From: Bradyrhizobium sp. AUGA SZCCT0283
GTDB taxonomy: Bacteria > Pseudomonadota > Alphaproteobacteria > Rhizobiales > Xanthobacteraceae
Assembly: GCF_018130385.1 (NCBI RefSeq)
Contig: NZ_JAFCLU010000040.1
Span: 1 to 58,012 of the forward strand
Direction: 5' to 3'
DNA length: 58,012 nucleotides
Under the pieces are notes generated by a model. That model saw nothing but the letters and a program-made list of their open reading frames with translations. It did not search any database and had not been told where the DNA came from. The translations under genes were made by a program, and so were the position numbers. This document shows positions 25,459 through 34,774 of the stretch, one piece after another. How positions within the stretch are numbered: position 1 is the first letter of the stretch; the number at the start of each line of letters is the position of its first letter.

Positions 25459-28400
25459 CTAGGAGCGATCCGGCGCGAGGCCTAATGCCGTCAGGATGGC
25501 GCTCCGCAGCGTGCTCAGGCCAGCAGCCACGTCGGTTCCGAGATGCACGCGCAGCGCCCGGCGATCGCGCTCCACCAGAACGTCGAAATCTCCTCGGGCC
25601 TGAGCCGCTTTGATCACACCGAAAGTGTATTGCCGTCCCGGCACGGGCAAATCAACGGCGTCATCGCACGTAACCTGAAGGAAAACCCCCGTGTTCGGAC
25701 CACCCTTGTAGGCCTGCCCAGTTGAATGGAGGAAACGCGGTCCAAATTCGAGACACGTCGCGACCCGCCTGACATCGCGGACGGCCTGACGGATCTCCTG
25801 CAATACCCGCTCGTGCGCCTCGTTCATCTCGACATACGCTAGAAGCGCAAAATAATCCCCCTCGTTGAGCCGGTTGAGATGCGCCTCGATATACTGCGCC
25901 AAAGAGGGCGTGCCGTTCGCCATTTTCGCTAGTGCGGCAGAATTCTTCTCATCCGTGAACAGCGCGATCCCATCGGCCGTAAAGATGGGCGTCTCCGAGG
26001 GCAGCGCCCCGGTTCTCTCATACTCGTCCGTCAGCTTTCGTGATGCGATCTTGCTAGCCTCCACGTCTGGCTGATCGAATGGATGGATGCCGAGAATCGA
26101 GCCAGCAACTGCTGTGGCGAACTGCCAGCGGAAAAACTCTTCCCCGAGATCATACGGGTCGCCGTCTATCACAATGCGAATCACCGGGTGAAGGGCCTGT
26201 TCCAGCGCCTCCACGGCCGCGTCCTGCGCCGGATCGGCTGCCGTCGACAGTCTCAGATAGACAAACAGGCGGTCGCGTCCATAGACATCGGGTTTGCCAA
26301 GTGGCTCGCGATCGATTGGAATCAATCCTTTGCCTTCCTTGCCTGTGGACTCCGCCACCAGCTGCTCTAACCAAGCGCCAAGATTCAAAATCGGCGGTGA
26401 CGCCACGATCGTGATTTTGTCGCGGTCAAATTCCCGCGCCGCCACACCCAGGATCGTGCCGAGCACGACGCCTGGATTTTCTGCAACGGGAACGGACGGC
26501 ATGCAGGCACACACCATCTCCTCAGTCCGGTCCAGGAACTTCGCCACATCCACGCCCATAATGGCCGCCGGGACCAGGCCGAAATCGGAGAGAACCGAGT
26601 AACGCCCCCCGATGTTGGGCCAGCCGAGAAAAACGCGCCGAAACTGGTCGCGTTCGGCAACCTGCTGCATTTTCGATCCCGGATCCGTGATGGCGATAAA
26701 GCGACGGCCGGCTTCGTTCGGGCCGACGAGTCGTTCGATACGGTCGAAGAAATACTGCTTGAAAACATTAGGCTCGAGCGTCGAGCCAGACTTGCTTGAA
26801 ACAATGAAGAGCGTGTTCTTCAGATCAACCTTGTTCTCGAAAGCCTTCACCTGAGCCGGATCGGTTGAATCAAGCACGTGAAGTTCTGGGAACCCGCTGA
26901 TCGGGCCAAAGGTCGTCTTGATTACTTCCGGACCGAGGCTTGATCCTCCCATCCCCAGCAACAGGACATGGGAAAAGCCCGCACTCTTGGCGGCTTCTCT
27001 AATAGCCGTCAGGCGCTCGATGTGGGCCAGCTGGTCGTTCGTAATGCCGAGCCATCCGAGCCACTGCGCTTCGTCCCTACCGCTCCAAAGCGACGCATCT
27101 CCAGCCCAAAGCTTTCTCACCTTGTCCTCAGCACCCCACTCCGCCAGCACTGCTTTCATTGCAACGGCGAGCGGCTCGGGCAGCATGTACGTCAAGCGAT
27201 TGAGGCTTGCCGCCGCTGCCTGCCTCGCTTGCTTCTCCACTGCGTTCAGCAGCTTCCCAAAGGCATCGGAGAAGAGTTGCACGCCGTCCGTGAGAAGCTT
27301 GTCGGTGACTTCCTTCAAGGGAATCCCGACTTCGGCGAGCGTAGCCATTGTGTCAGCGGCGGACTCCACGTCCTCCGCGAGGCTGGCGCGCGGCCGTCCG
27401 TGGTCGCGAAACGCGTCGAAAGTCGCAGGAGGCATCGTATTCACGGTATCGGGTCCAATCAGCTCCTCGACGTAGAGCACGTCGCGGTAGTTGGGGTTCT
27501 TGGTCCCCGTGCTGGCCCAGAGCAGCCGCTGTGTTTGGGCGCCCTGACTAGCCAGGGCCTGCCAACGTCGCCCGCTGAAGAGCTCCTGATACCGCTGGTA
27601 GGTCAACTTGGCGTTGGCAATCGCGACCTTGCCGATCAAGCCGCGCAGCACGCTTGCCTGGTTTGCATCTGTCCCCGCCTGCAAACGTGCTTCGATGAGC
27701 GCATCAATCGCAGTATCAATCCGGCTGATGAAGAAACTGGCGACGCTGGCAACCTGCTTCAGGTCGCCACCCCGGCCTGCGTATGTCTCGAGGCCCGCAA
27801 TGTAAGCTTCTGCCACCCGCTCGTACGAGTCCTGAGCAAACAGCAGTGTCACGTTGACGTTGATCCCCTCGCCGATGAGCTCGCAAATAGCGGGAATGCC
27901 TTCAGACGTCGCAGGGACTTTGATCATCAGATTGTCGCGGTCTACGGCCCGCCACAATCGCCGGGCTTCGTCAAGCGTGCCCGCAGTTTCGTTCGCGAGA
28001 AGCGGCGAGACCTCCAGACTAACGTACCCGTCACGCCTCGACGTATCGTCGTATACGGCGCGGAGGGCATCGGCGGCGTCGCGAATATCCTGAACCGCTA
28101 GTCGCTCGTAAATTGACTTTGCATCCAACGCCACGACGTCGGGCTGCTCGAGAACCGCGCGGTAGTCGGAGCTTCCGGTGATGGCCTTCTCGAAGATTGC
28201 CGGATTCGAAGTCACCCCCTGCAAGCCGTCCTCGTCGATCAGGCGGCTCAATTCACCACCGGTGATCAAGCTGCGGCGGATATAATCCAGCCACACCGAT
28301 TGGCCGAAGACCTGGAGCGCGCGCAGTGGGTTTTCCAGCGCGACCATCTTGGCAAGACGGCGCCGGTGCCGCGCCTCGCCGGTGAAGCGAGCGTTCAGGA

Positions 28401-28767
28401 ACGCGCCAATCAGCTCGTGGGCGAGTTCGACACCGACGATACGACCGCCGAGCACCAGCACGTTCATATCATCGTGCTCAACGCCCTGGTGCGCCGAATA
28501 GGTGTCATGGCACAATCCGGCGCGGACCCCGGGAATTCTGTTGGCGGCCATCGACGCGCCAACCCCGCTCCCACAGAGCAGAATGCCGCGCTCGGCCCGG
28601 TGCTCGCGCAAAACCCGGCCCATGGCCCCCGCATAGTCGGAATAGTCCACGGCATCTGTGCTGTGAGTGCCCAGGTCGAGGACCTCGCTATGCTCCGCGG
28701 TCAAGAAGGCTTTCACGGCTTCCTTAAGTGGAAAGCCGGCATGATCCGAACCTATCGCGATGCGCAT
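25459..28767 (-). CDS. tal-pgi: RpiB-transaldolase-phosphoglucose isomerase triple fusion
   Basis: A 1102-residue multifunctional enzyme in one uninterrupted frame. Residues 1-145 are ribose-5-phosphate isomerase B (MRIAIGSDHAGFPLKEA, and GILLCGSGVGASMAANR with the catalytic Cys). About 150-510 is transaldolase (GVTSNPAIFEKAITGS, and MIKVPATSEGIPAI with the Schiff-base Lys). About 530-1100 is phosphoglucose isomerase (LLGMGGSSLGPEVIKT, FIVSSKSGSTLEPN). Tal-Pgi fusions are known; an RpiB domain in front is unusual. An ATG at 28824 is possible, but the FixK-like box at 28868 places a start site near 28833, so 28767 with GCGAGGCG upstream fits better. It links hexose phosphates with the pentose-phosphate pool that feeds phosphoketolase. 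Confidence 0.9.
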   Translation of the reverse strand: MRIAIGSDHAGFPLKEAVKAFLTAEHSEVLDLGTHSTDAVDYSDYAGAMGRVLREHRAERGILLCGSGVGASMAANRIPGVRAGLCHDTYSAHQGVEHDDMNVLVLGGRIVGVELAHELIGAFLNARFTGEARHRRRLAKMVALENPLRALQVFGQSVWLDYIRRSLITGGELSRLIDEDGLQGVTSNPAIFEKAITGSSDYRAVLEQPDVVALDAKSIYERLAVQDIRDAADALRAVYDDTSRRDGYVSLEVSPLLANETAGTLDEARRLWRAVDRDNLMIKVPATSEGIPAICELIGEGINVNVTLLFAQDSYERVAEAYIAGLETYAGRGGDLKQVASVASFFISRIDTAIDALIEARLQAGTDANQASVLRGLIGKVAIANAKLTYQRYQELFSGRRWQALASQGAQTQRLLWASTGTKNPNYRDVLYVEELIGPDTVNTMPPATFDAFRDHGRPRASLAEDVESAADTMATLAEVGIPLKEVTDKLLTDGVQLFSDAFGKLLNAVEKQARQAAAASLNRLTYMLPEPLAVAMKAVLAEWGAEDKVRKLWAGDASLWSGRDEAQWLGWLGITNDQLAHIERLTAIREAAKSAGFSHVLLLGMGGSSLGPEVIKTTFGPISGFPELHVLDSTDPAQVKAFENKVDLKNTLFIVSSKSGSTLEPNVFKQYFFDRIERLVGPNEAGRRFIAITDPGSKMQQVAERDQFRRVFLGWPNIGGRYSVLSDFGLVPAAIMGVDVAKFLDRTEEMVCACMPSVPVAENPGVVLGTILGVAAREFDRDKITIVASPPILNLGAWLEQLVAESTGKEGKGLIPIDREPLGKPDVYGRDRLFVYLRLSTAADPAQDAAVEALEQALHPVIRIVIDGDPYDLGEEFFRWQFATAVAGSILGIHPFDQPDVEASKIASRKLTDEYERTGALPSETPIFTADGIALFTDEKNSAALAKMANGTPSLAQYIEAHLNRLNEGDYFALLAYVEMNEAHERVLQEIRQAVRDVRRVATCLEFGPRFLHSTGQAYKGGPNTGVFLQVTCDDAVDLPVPGRQYTFGVIKAAQARGDFDVLVERDRRALRVHLGTDVAAGLSTLRSAILTALGLAPDRS

Positions 28768-28867
28768 CGCTCGCCTCGCTTTCGCGATTGCAGTTTCGCC
28801 CGCGGCGGTGGCCGGCTGCGCCATCGTCGCAACTGCACATGTTGGTTAAGGATTCGCATCGCCGACT

Positions 28868-28881
28868 TTGATCTAGATCAA
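28868..28881. promoter_or_regulatory. FixK/FNR-like box upstream of rpiB-tal-pgi
   Basis: TTGATCTAGATCAA is a perfect 14-base palindrome with both half-sites, centred about 108 bases before the chosen start codon at 28767. It gives the triple-fusion gene its own oxygen-responsive promoter inside the longer leftward gene run. The 334 bases between this gene and glgX hold no other feature. Confidence 0.68.
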
Positions 28882-29101
28882 CAGTCCGTAGCGACCGTTC
28901 TCCGCGCATCCCCCACCCCTAAATTCGGGTCAAGGTATGAACGAGCCACGCAAACGAAGAGCGCCGGGGACCGCTTGCGCCGTCCGACCGGTTAGGCGCC
29001 GTCCGTGAAGTCAGGCTTGCGCGCATAGTTCCGGTCGGAGGGTTGCCGGCGTTGATCGCAGTTCCTGCGGGGGCCTGGTGGCGAGCGGATGGTCATTGAA
29101 A

Positions 29102-31213
29102 TCATTCCACCTCTGGAACACTTCTTTCGAGCGCCAGCGCGAGAAGGACCATGGACCGCGGCTGCGCCAGATAGGTCGCCTGCCTTACGGCTGGTGCGCT
29201 CTCCCAGGGGGAAATGTCATCGGGTGAATCGAGCGAGGTGTCGATACAGCGTCGCCACCCCTGCTGATGCTCGGCGGGCACCGACGGTAACTCGAACGCC
29301 AGTGGTTCCCAATAGGCGTTGAGCATCCCGTGGAGCAGAAAGCGGGCGCCCAAGCTTCGCAGCGTGAAGGCAAGACAATGCGAGTTGTCGCTCCAGTCCG
29401 GGCGTTTGAGCGCCACTCCATGCCACTCGATGCGCGCCCGGCGTAGAAGCTGATTGAGGCTGAGCGCAGTCCCTTCCACCACGACATCACGGCGTTGGCG
29501 AAATCTGTTGAGCGCTTTGACGAAACGGTGGATGTCGCCATGCCGCTCCAGCAGACTCCAGTCGAACCAGCTGATGTCAGAGTCTTGGCAATAGGCGTTA
29601 TTGTTGCCTCTCTGGGTACGGCGCACCTCGTCACCCATGAGCAGCATCGGCGTCCCCGCCGCCAACAGCTCCAGTACGAAGAAATTCTTGACCTGGCGAT
29701 TGCGCACCGCCTCGACCATCTGATCGTTGGCCGGCCCCTCCTCGCCGCAGTTCCAGCTCAAATTGTTGTCGGAACCATCGTGGTTGTTCTCGCCATTGGC
29801 CTCATTGTGCTTGTGATTGTACGAAACCAGGTCGTTGAGCGTGAAGCCATCATGGCAGGTGACGAAATTGATGCTTTGCTCGGCTTCGCGCTCCTCGTGA
29901 CTGTAAATGTCGGGGCTGCCCAGGATCCGTGTGGCCACGCCCGACACCGAGCCGTTGTCGCCCCTCAGGAAACACCGCACGTCGTCGCGGAACCGGCCGT
30001 TCCACTCCTGCCATCTGTCCCCTATGAAGCTTCCCACCTGATAGAGCCCTGCGGCATCCCACGCCTCTGCAATCAGCTTAGTGCCGGCCAGTAACGGGTC
30101 CGATTCGATGTCCCAGAGAATGGGCGGGTTCGGTAGCGGGCGGCCCTCCTCGTCGCGCGACAGGATCGACGCGAGATCGAATCGGAATCCGTCTACATGC
30201 ATCTGAGACACCCAGTAACGCAGGCTGTCCTGGATCAGGCGGCGCACGATCGGCTGGTTGGCATTGAGCGTGTTGCCACAGCCGGTGTAGTCGGCGTAAC
30301 GGGATTTGTCCCCGTCGAGGATGTAATAGGCGTCGTTCGCCAGACCGCGATAGGACAACGTCGGCCCAGTCCGCCCGCCTTCTGCTGTGTGATTGAATAC
30401 AACATCCAGGATCACTTCGAGGCCCGCGCGGTGGAGCGCCTTGACCATGTCCCGAAATTCGTCGAGGACCGCGAGCGAGCTCTTCTGTGAGCTGTACGCC
30501 TGATGCGGCGCGAAGAACGAGACGGGCGCATAGCCCCAGTAGTTCGTCTTGCCCGGCGGGCAGTCATGTGCGTCGAATTGGAATACTGGCAGTAGCTCCA
30601 CTGCTGTGACGCCCAGATCTTTGAGGTACGGGATCTTTTCGATCAGTCCGGCGTATGTACCGCGTTTCTCGACCGCGACGCCCGAGCTGGGATGGCGAGT
30701 AAAGCCGCGCACATGCAGCTCGTAAATCACAGTCTCCGCAAAAGCCCGCTTGAGCGGCACATCGTCCTGCCAATCGTAACGATCGGGATCGGCTACGACG
30801 CTCTTCATCGCCACAGCGACATTGTCTCCGGGCCGCGCCGCAGCCCAGCGGTCGTATGTCTCGGGGAGGACTACGGCAAGCCCGTAAGGATCCAGGAGTA
30901 CCTTCTCGGCGTCAAACCAAGATCCGCGGTCCGGGTCGAAGGCCCCGTGCGCCCGATAGGCGTACACCTGGCCCGGCTGAAGGTCCGGCACAAAGACATG
31001 CCAGTAGTGATGCGTACGATGTTTACTCGCGTCGAGAGGGACGATCCTTGCCGGCTGGGAGGCATTCTCGTCATCGAACAGAAGCAGCTCAAGCAAGACC
31101 GCATGCTTCGAGAACACGCTGAAATTGACGCCGCCCGGGAGGACCGTCGCGCCGAGAGGAGCGCTCGCACCCGATGTGACATCACGGGTGGTCATCGTCC
31201 GCATCATGCTCAT
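29102..31213 (-). CDS. glgX: Glycogen debranching enzyme GlgX/TreX type
   Basis: A 703-residue GH13 isoamylase-type enzyme that hydrolyses alpha-1,6 branches of phosphorylase-limit glycogen. An N-terminal CBM48-like domain (about 10-110, LPGGVNFSVFSKHAVLLELL) precedes the (beta/alpha)8 barrel. Its four conserved regions are present: EVILDVVFNHT, FRFDLASIL (nucleophile Asp), LIAEAWD (acid/base Glu) and NFVTCHDGFTL. Length is normal for the family. Its start codon overlaps the glgP stop by 4 bases, so the two are translationally coupled and act together in glycogen breakdown. The pair belongs to the leftward low-oxygen carbohydrate run. Confidence 0.93.
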   Translation of the reverse strand: MSMMRTMTTRDVTSGASAPLGATVLPGGVNFSVFSKHAVLLELLLFDDENASQPARIVPLDASKHRTHHYWHVFVPDLQPGQVYAYRAHGAFDPDRGSWFDAEKVLLDPYGLAVVLPETYDRWAAARPGDNVAVAMKSVVADPDRYDWQDDVPLKRAFAETVIYELHVRGFTRHPSSGVAVEKRGTYAGLIEKIPYLKDLGVTAVELLPVFQFDAHDCPPGKTNYWGYAPVSFFAPHQAYSSQKSSLAVLDEFRDMVKALHRAGLEVILDVVFNHTAEGGRTGPTLSYRGLANDAYYILDGDKSRYADYTGCGNTLNANQPIVRRLIQDSLRYWVSQMHVDGFRFDLASILSRDEEGRPLPNPPILWDIESDPLLAGTKLIAEAWDAAGLYQVGSFIGDRWQEWNGRFRDDVRCFLRGDNGSVSGVATRILGSPDIYSHEEREAEQSINFVTCHDGFTLNDLVSYNHKHNEANGENNHDGSDNNLSWNCGEEGPANDQMVEAVRNRQVKNFFVLELLAAGTPMLLMGDEVRRTQRGNNNAYCQDSDISWFDWSLLERHGDIHRFVKALNRFRQRRDVVVEGTALSLNQLLRRARIEWHGVALKRPDWSDNSHCLAFTLRSLGARFLLHGMLNAYWEPLAFELPSVPAEHQQGWRRCIDTSLDSPDDISPWESAPAVRQATYLAQPRSMVLLALALERSVPEVE

Positions 31214-33732
31214 CTTTCGTCAGGAACGATCGGCCTAACGTTCCAGATGTCGCGGCAGTACTCCCGGATCGAGCGGTCGGATGAGAAACGACCTACTCGC
31301 GCGCTGTTGAGAATGGACATGCGCGTCCAGGCGTTCTGATCGGAGTACGCTCGACTGACGCGCTGTTGGCATTCCACGTAGGCCTGATAGTCTGCCAGAA
31401 GCATGTAGTCGTCGCGGGTGATCAGCGATTCGACGAGGGGTTGGAAGAGTCCGCGATCGCCGTTCGAGAAGAACCCGGAACCGATGAGATTGATCGCCTC
31501 GCGCAGCTCCGAATTTGAGTCATAGATGCTGCGCGGCGTGTAGCCCTCAGCCTTCGATCGCTCGACCTCCGCAGCCGTCAGGCCGAACAAGAAAAAATTT
31601 TCGTGACCTACTGCGTCGCGGATCTCGACGTTGGCGCCGTCCAAGGTGCCAATTGTCAATGCCCCGTTCATGGCGAATTTCATGTTGCCCGTGCCCGACG
31701 CCTCCTTCCCTGCCGTGGAGATCTGTTCCGACAGGTCCGCGGCGGGGTACACGCGGTGACTGGTTTTGACGTTAAAGTCCGGCAGGAACACCACCTTGAG
31801 AACCTGAGAGACGGCCGGGTCCTGATTGATGGCTCCGGCGACGGAATTAATCAGCTTGATGATGAGCTTGGCCATGCGGTACCCGGGAGCGGCCTTGCCG
31901 CCGAAAATGATCGTTCGGGGTATTTCCGCCGCGCTGGAGGCACGTCTAAGCCTGTTAAAAAGAGTGACCAGGTACAAAACGTTCAGGTGCTGGCGCTTGT
32001 ACTCGTGCAGCCGCTTTACCTGGATGTCGAAGAGCGAGTGCGGATCGACAATGATTCCGGTTCGCTCCTTGACGAGACCGGCCAGGACACGTTTGTTATC
32101 GGCCTTGATGGCTTGCCAATCTTTCTGGAACTCGCCGTCGACGGCCAACGGCTCGAGGTGTTCAAGCTCGTGTTCCAAGTCCGCTAACCATCGGTCACCG
32201 ATTTTCCGGGTGATCAGGGCGCTCAAGTTCGGGTTGCTCAGCGCGATCCAGCGGCGCGGCGTCACTCCATTGGTCACGTTGAAAAATTTTTCCGGCGCCA
32301 CTCGATGGAAGTCGCTGAGCAACGTCTGCTTCAGAAGCTCGGTATGGAGGGCAGCGACGCCATTAATCGCGTGGCTGCCCACGCTGGCAAGGTGCGCCAT
32401 GCGTATATGTTTGCCTCCTGCTTCATCAATCAGCGAAAGCCGCTGAAGGAGCTGATCGTCACCCGGATAGCGCAGCCGGATATCGTCCAGGAAGCGACGA
32501 TTGATCTCGTAAATGATCTCCAAATGGCGCGGCAGCAGTCGGGCAAACAACGGTAGCGGCCATCGCTCAAGCGCCTCGGCAAGAAGCGTGTGGTTCGTGT
32601 AGCCGCAGGTCTGCTGGGTGATAGCCCAGGCCTGATCCCACTCCATCGCATGCTCGTCCACGAGGAGCCGCATCAACTCGGCGACGGCAATGGAGGGATG
32701 TGTATCATTCAACTGTGCGGCCCAATATGAATGGAACTCGTGGAGCGGCTTGCCGCGCATTATGAGCAACCGGATCATGTCCTGGAGCGAGCAGGACACG
32801 AAGAAGTATTGCTGTGCCAGCCGCAGCTGCTTTCCTGCTTCCGGTTCGTCATTCGGATAGAGAACCTTGGAGATGGTTTCCGATACGATCTTCTCGTCCA
32901 CTGCCCGGTAATAGTCGCCGACGTTGAACGCTTCGAAATCAAAAGATTCGGCAGCTTCGGCCTTCCACAAGCGCAGCAGATTTGTGGTTGGCACACGGTA
33001 GCCCGGGACCGGCGTGTCATAGGCGATGCCCTTCACCACCTTCTCGGGAAGCCAGCGCATGCGATAGCGGCCGGCCTCGTCGTAATAGGGCTCGGTGCGC
33101 CCGCCGAGCTTCACATCGAACGTGATCTCGGAACGAACGATCTCCCAGGGATTGCCGAAGCGCAGCCACTTGTCCGTCAATTCGACCTGCCAGCCGTCAC
33201 GGATCGCTTGATCGAAGATCCCGAACTCATAACGGATGCCGTAGCCGATCGCAGGAACGTTGAGCGTCGCAAGCGAGTCCATGTAACACGCGGCCAGCCG
33301 GCCAAGACCGCCGTTGCCTAACCCGGGCTCCTCCTCCTGGTCCAGAAGGCGGGCTAGATCATCTTGCCCCACTCGCAGCAGCGCTTCCTCTACTGCTTGC
33401 CAGATCCCGAGACTGACCAGGCTGTTTCCAAGATGCGGTCCGGTCAGGAACTCGGCCGAAAGATATGCAACGGCCTTGGCGGCCGTGTTCGTTTCGGTAA
33501 TGGATGATAACGTTGCTACATAGCGCTCCATCATGCGGTCGCGAACGGTGTAGGCGAGGCACATGTACCAGTCGTTTCGCGTTGCGTGCTGTGGCAGTTT
33601 TCCAAGCAGGCAGTGCAGATTCTCGATCAGGGCTGCGGCGATCGCATCCGCTCCGAGGCCGGTGCGAACGTTCGTGAGAGCAATCGGGCTGGGTGCGCTA
33701 GCTCCGGAATCACTCGCGATTGCAGATCCCAT
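31210..33732 (-). CDS. glgP: Glycogen/alpha-glucan phosphorylase
   Basis: An 840-residue GT35 phosphorylase that releases glucose-1-phosphate from alpha-1,4-glucan ends, using pyridoxal phosphate. Family landmarks are EEEPGLGNGGLGRLAACYMDSLA and, near residue 670, KEASGTGNMKFAMNGALT, whose Lys in NMKF binds PLP. I chose the ATG at 33732 (MGSAIASDSG) because GGAGGGACCT precedes it; the frame also has an ATG at 33774. It is coupled to glgX by a 4-base overlap and follows the ROK kinase by 136 bases. The glucose-1-phosphate needs an alpha-phosphoglucomutase, which is not in this window. Confidence 0.95.
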   Translation of the reverse strand: MGSAIASDSGASAPSPIALTNVRTGLGADAIAAALIENLHCLLGKLPQHATRNDWYMCLAYTVRDRMMERYVATLSSITETNTAAKAVAYLSAEFLTGPHLGNSLVSLGIWQAVEEALLRVGQDDLARLLDQEEEPGLGNGGLGRLAACYMDSLATLNVPAIGYGIRYEFGIFDQAIRDGWQVELTDKWLRFGNPWEIVRSEITFDVKLGGRTEPYYDEAGRYRMRWLPEKVVKGIAYDTPVPGYRVPTTNLLRLWKAEAAESFDFEAFNVGDYYRAVDEKIVSETISKVLYPNDEPEAGKQLRLAQQYFFVSCSLQDMIRLLIMRGKPLHEFHSYWAAQLNDTHPSIAVAELMRLLVDEHAMEWDQAWAITQQTCGYTNHTLLAEALERWPLPLFARLLPRHLEIIYEINRRFLDDIRLRYPGDDQLLQRLSLIDEAGGKHIRMAHLASVGSHAINGVAALHTELLKQTLLSDFHRVAPEKFFNVTNGVTPRRWIALSNPNLSALITRKIGDRWLADLEHELEHLEPLAVDGEFQKDWQAIKADNKRVLAGLVKERTGIIVDPHSLFDIQVKRLHEYKRQHLNVLYLVTLFNRLRRASSAAEIPRTIIFGGKAAPGYRMAKLIIKLINSVAGAINQDPAVSQVLKVVFLPDFNVKTSHRVYPAADLSEQISTAGKEASGTGNMKFAMNGALTIGTLDGANVEIRDAVGHENFFLFGLTAAEVERSKAEGYTPRSIYDSNSELREAINLIGSGFFSNGDRGLFQPLVESLITRDDYMLLADYQAYVECQQRVSRAYSDQNAWTRMSILNSARVGRFSSDRSIREYCRDIWNVRPIVPDER

Positions 33733-33868
33733 AGGTCCCTCCTCCATGCTTGGCCTAACCGCATCCCGGCCCAAGACGCCGGATCATTTTTTTGGCCATC
33801 CTGGAGCACATCGACTGTGTCGACGAAGCTCTCCGATCCAGCAATCTGAGCCACACCCTTTTCAGTTG

Positions 33869-34687
33869 TCAGCTTTTTCGCCTGGAGCGAGCCCCTCTGC
33901 TTTCTATATTCGACGGGCGAACAACGGCTCCCGCCCACAAGCGAAATCCGCCGCGAAAGGCGTTGGCATTTTCGCCCGCACGACACCGCCGTGGTAGTGC
34001 GTCGAGGTTCCTGACGTTGCCCCCGCCGATCACCGTTTCATCCGGCCGCATAGCCGCCATGAGACGCTCGACGACGTCGGCCACACGACGGCGCCACATC
34101 GTCTTGCCGTCGCGCTCCAGGCCGGTCCGACCGACGTAATCCTCGTAGGTGCCCTTCATGTACGGCAAATGGCCGAGCTCCATCGGCTTCACTACGCCGT
34201 TGACGACCAAGGCGGTGCCGAGTCCTGTCCCAAGGCCCAGGAACAGCATCTTACCTCCTTTATAGCTCCCCAAGGCCTGCAGGGCGGCGTCGTTCAGCAC
34301 TTTTGCGGGAAGGCCGAACGCCTGCGCGAAATCAAACGCGACCCAACCGCGCCCCAGGTTCACAGGTTCAGCAGCCGGCCGGCCTCCCAAGACTGGGCCG
34401 GGGTAGCCGATCGAGATCACATCATATGTCCAGTCCGCAGCAAGCTTCTTCACTTTTGACACCATTTGCCTCGGAGTGAGCTTCGGTCCGGATCGAAACG
34501 ACCGACTTTCTGTTTGCCCGGTAGCAAGGATCTTTACCGAAGTGCCACCCACATCGATGACCAGAACGCCTTTCACTCGGGGCCGACCTACAGCCGCGAG
34601 CTTGATGGAGGACCTCACTGCATTCGGTTGATCTCGCCGCATTGCCGCACGCTTGCGTTTGCCGGCGAGCGACGACTTGTCGCTCAT
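33869..34687 (-). CDS. ROK-family glucokinase, polyphosphate-glucokinase-like
   Basis: A 272-residue sugar kinase. After a basic 35-residue lead comes the phosphate-1 motif VLVIDVGGTSVKILATG. NDAALQALGSY carries the catalytic Asp, and LFLGLGTGLGTALVVNG is the phosphate-2 loop, close to the LGTGxGxAL form of polyphosphate glucokinases. The usual ROK zinc-binding Cys cluster is absent, as in that subgroup. It should phosphorylate the free glucose released by the disaccharide phosphorylase next door, perhaps with polyphosphate in place of ATP. The donor cannot be fixed from sequence. After about residue 245 the tail is Arg-rich and not typical of the family. Confidence 0.8.
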   Translation of the reverse strand: MSDKSSLAGKRKRAAMRRDQPNAVRSSIKLAAVGRPRVKGVLVIDVGGTSVKILATGQTESRSFRSGPKLTPRQMVSKVKKLAADWTYDVISIGYPGPVLGGRPAAEPVNLGRGWVAFDFAQAFGLPAKVLNDAALQALGSYKGGKMLFLGLGTGLGTALVVNGVVKPMELGHLPYMKGTYEDYVGRTGLERDGKTMWRRRVADVVERLMAAMRPDETVIGGGNVRNLDALPRRCRAGENANAFRGGFRLWAGAVVRPSNIESRGARSRRKS

Positions 34688-34774
34688 GGCCTCTCCGCCA
34701 AATTCATGTTCGCTGTGTGGTCGCCATCCAAGTTTGCTCCAATAAGTGCCCCTTGCGTTCCGCCCATTGGGTAT

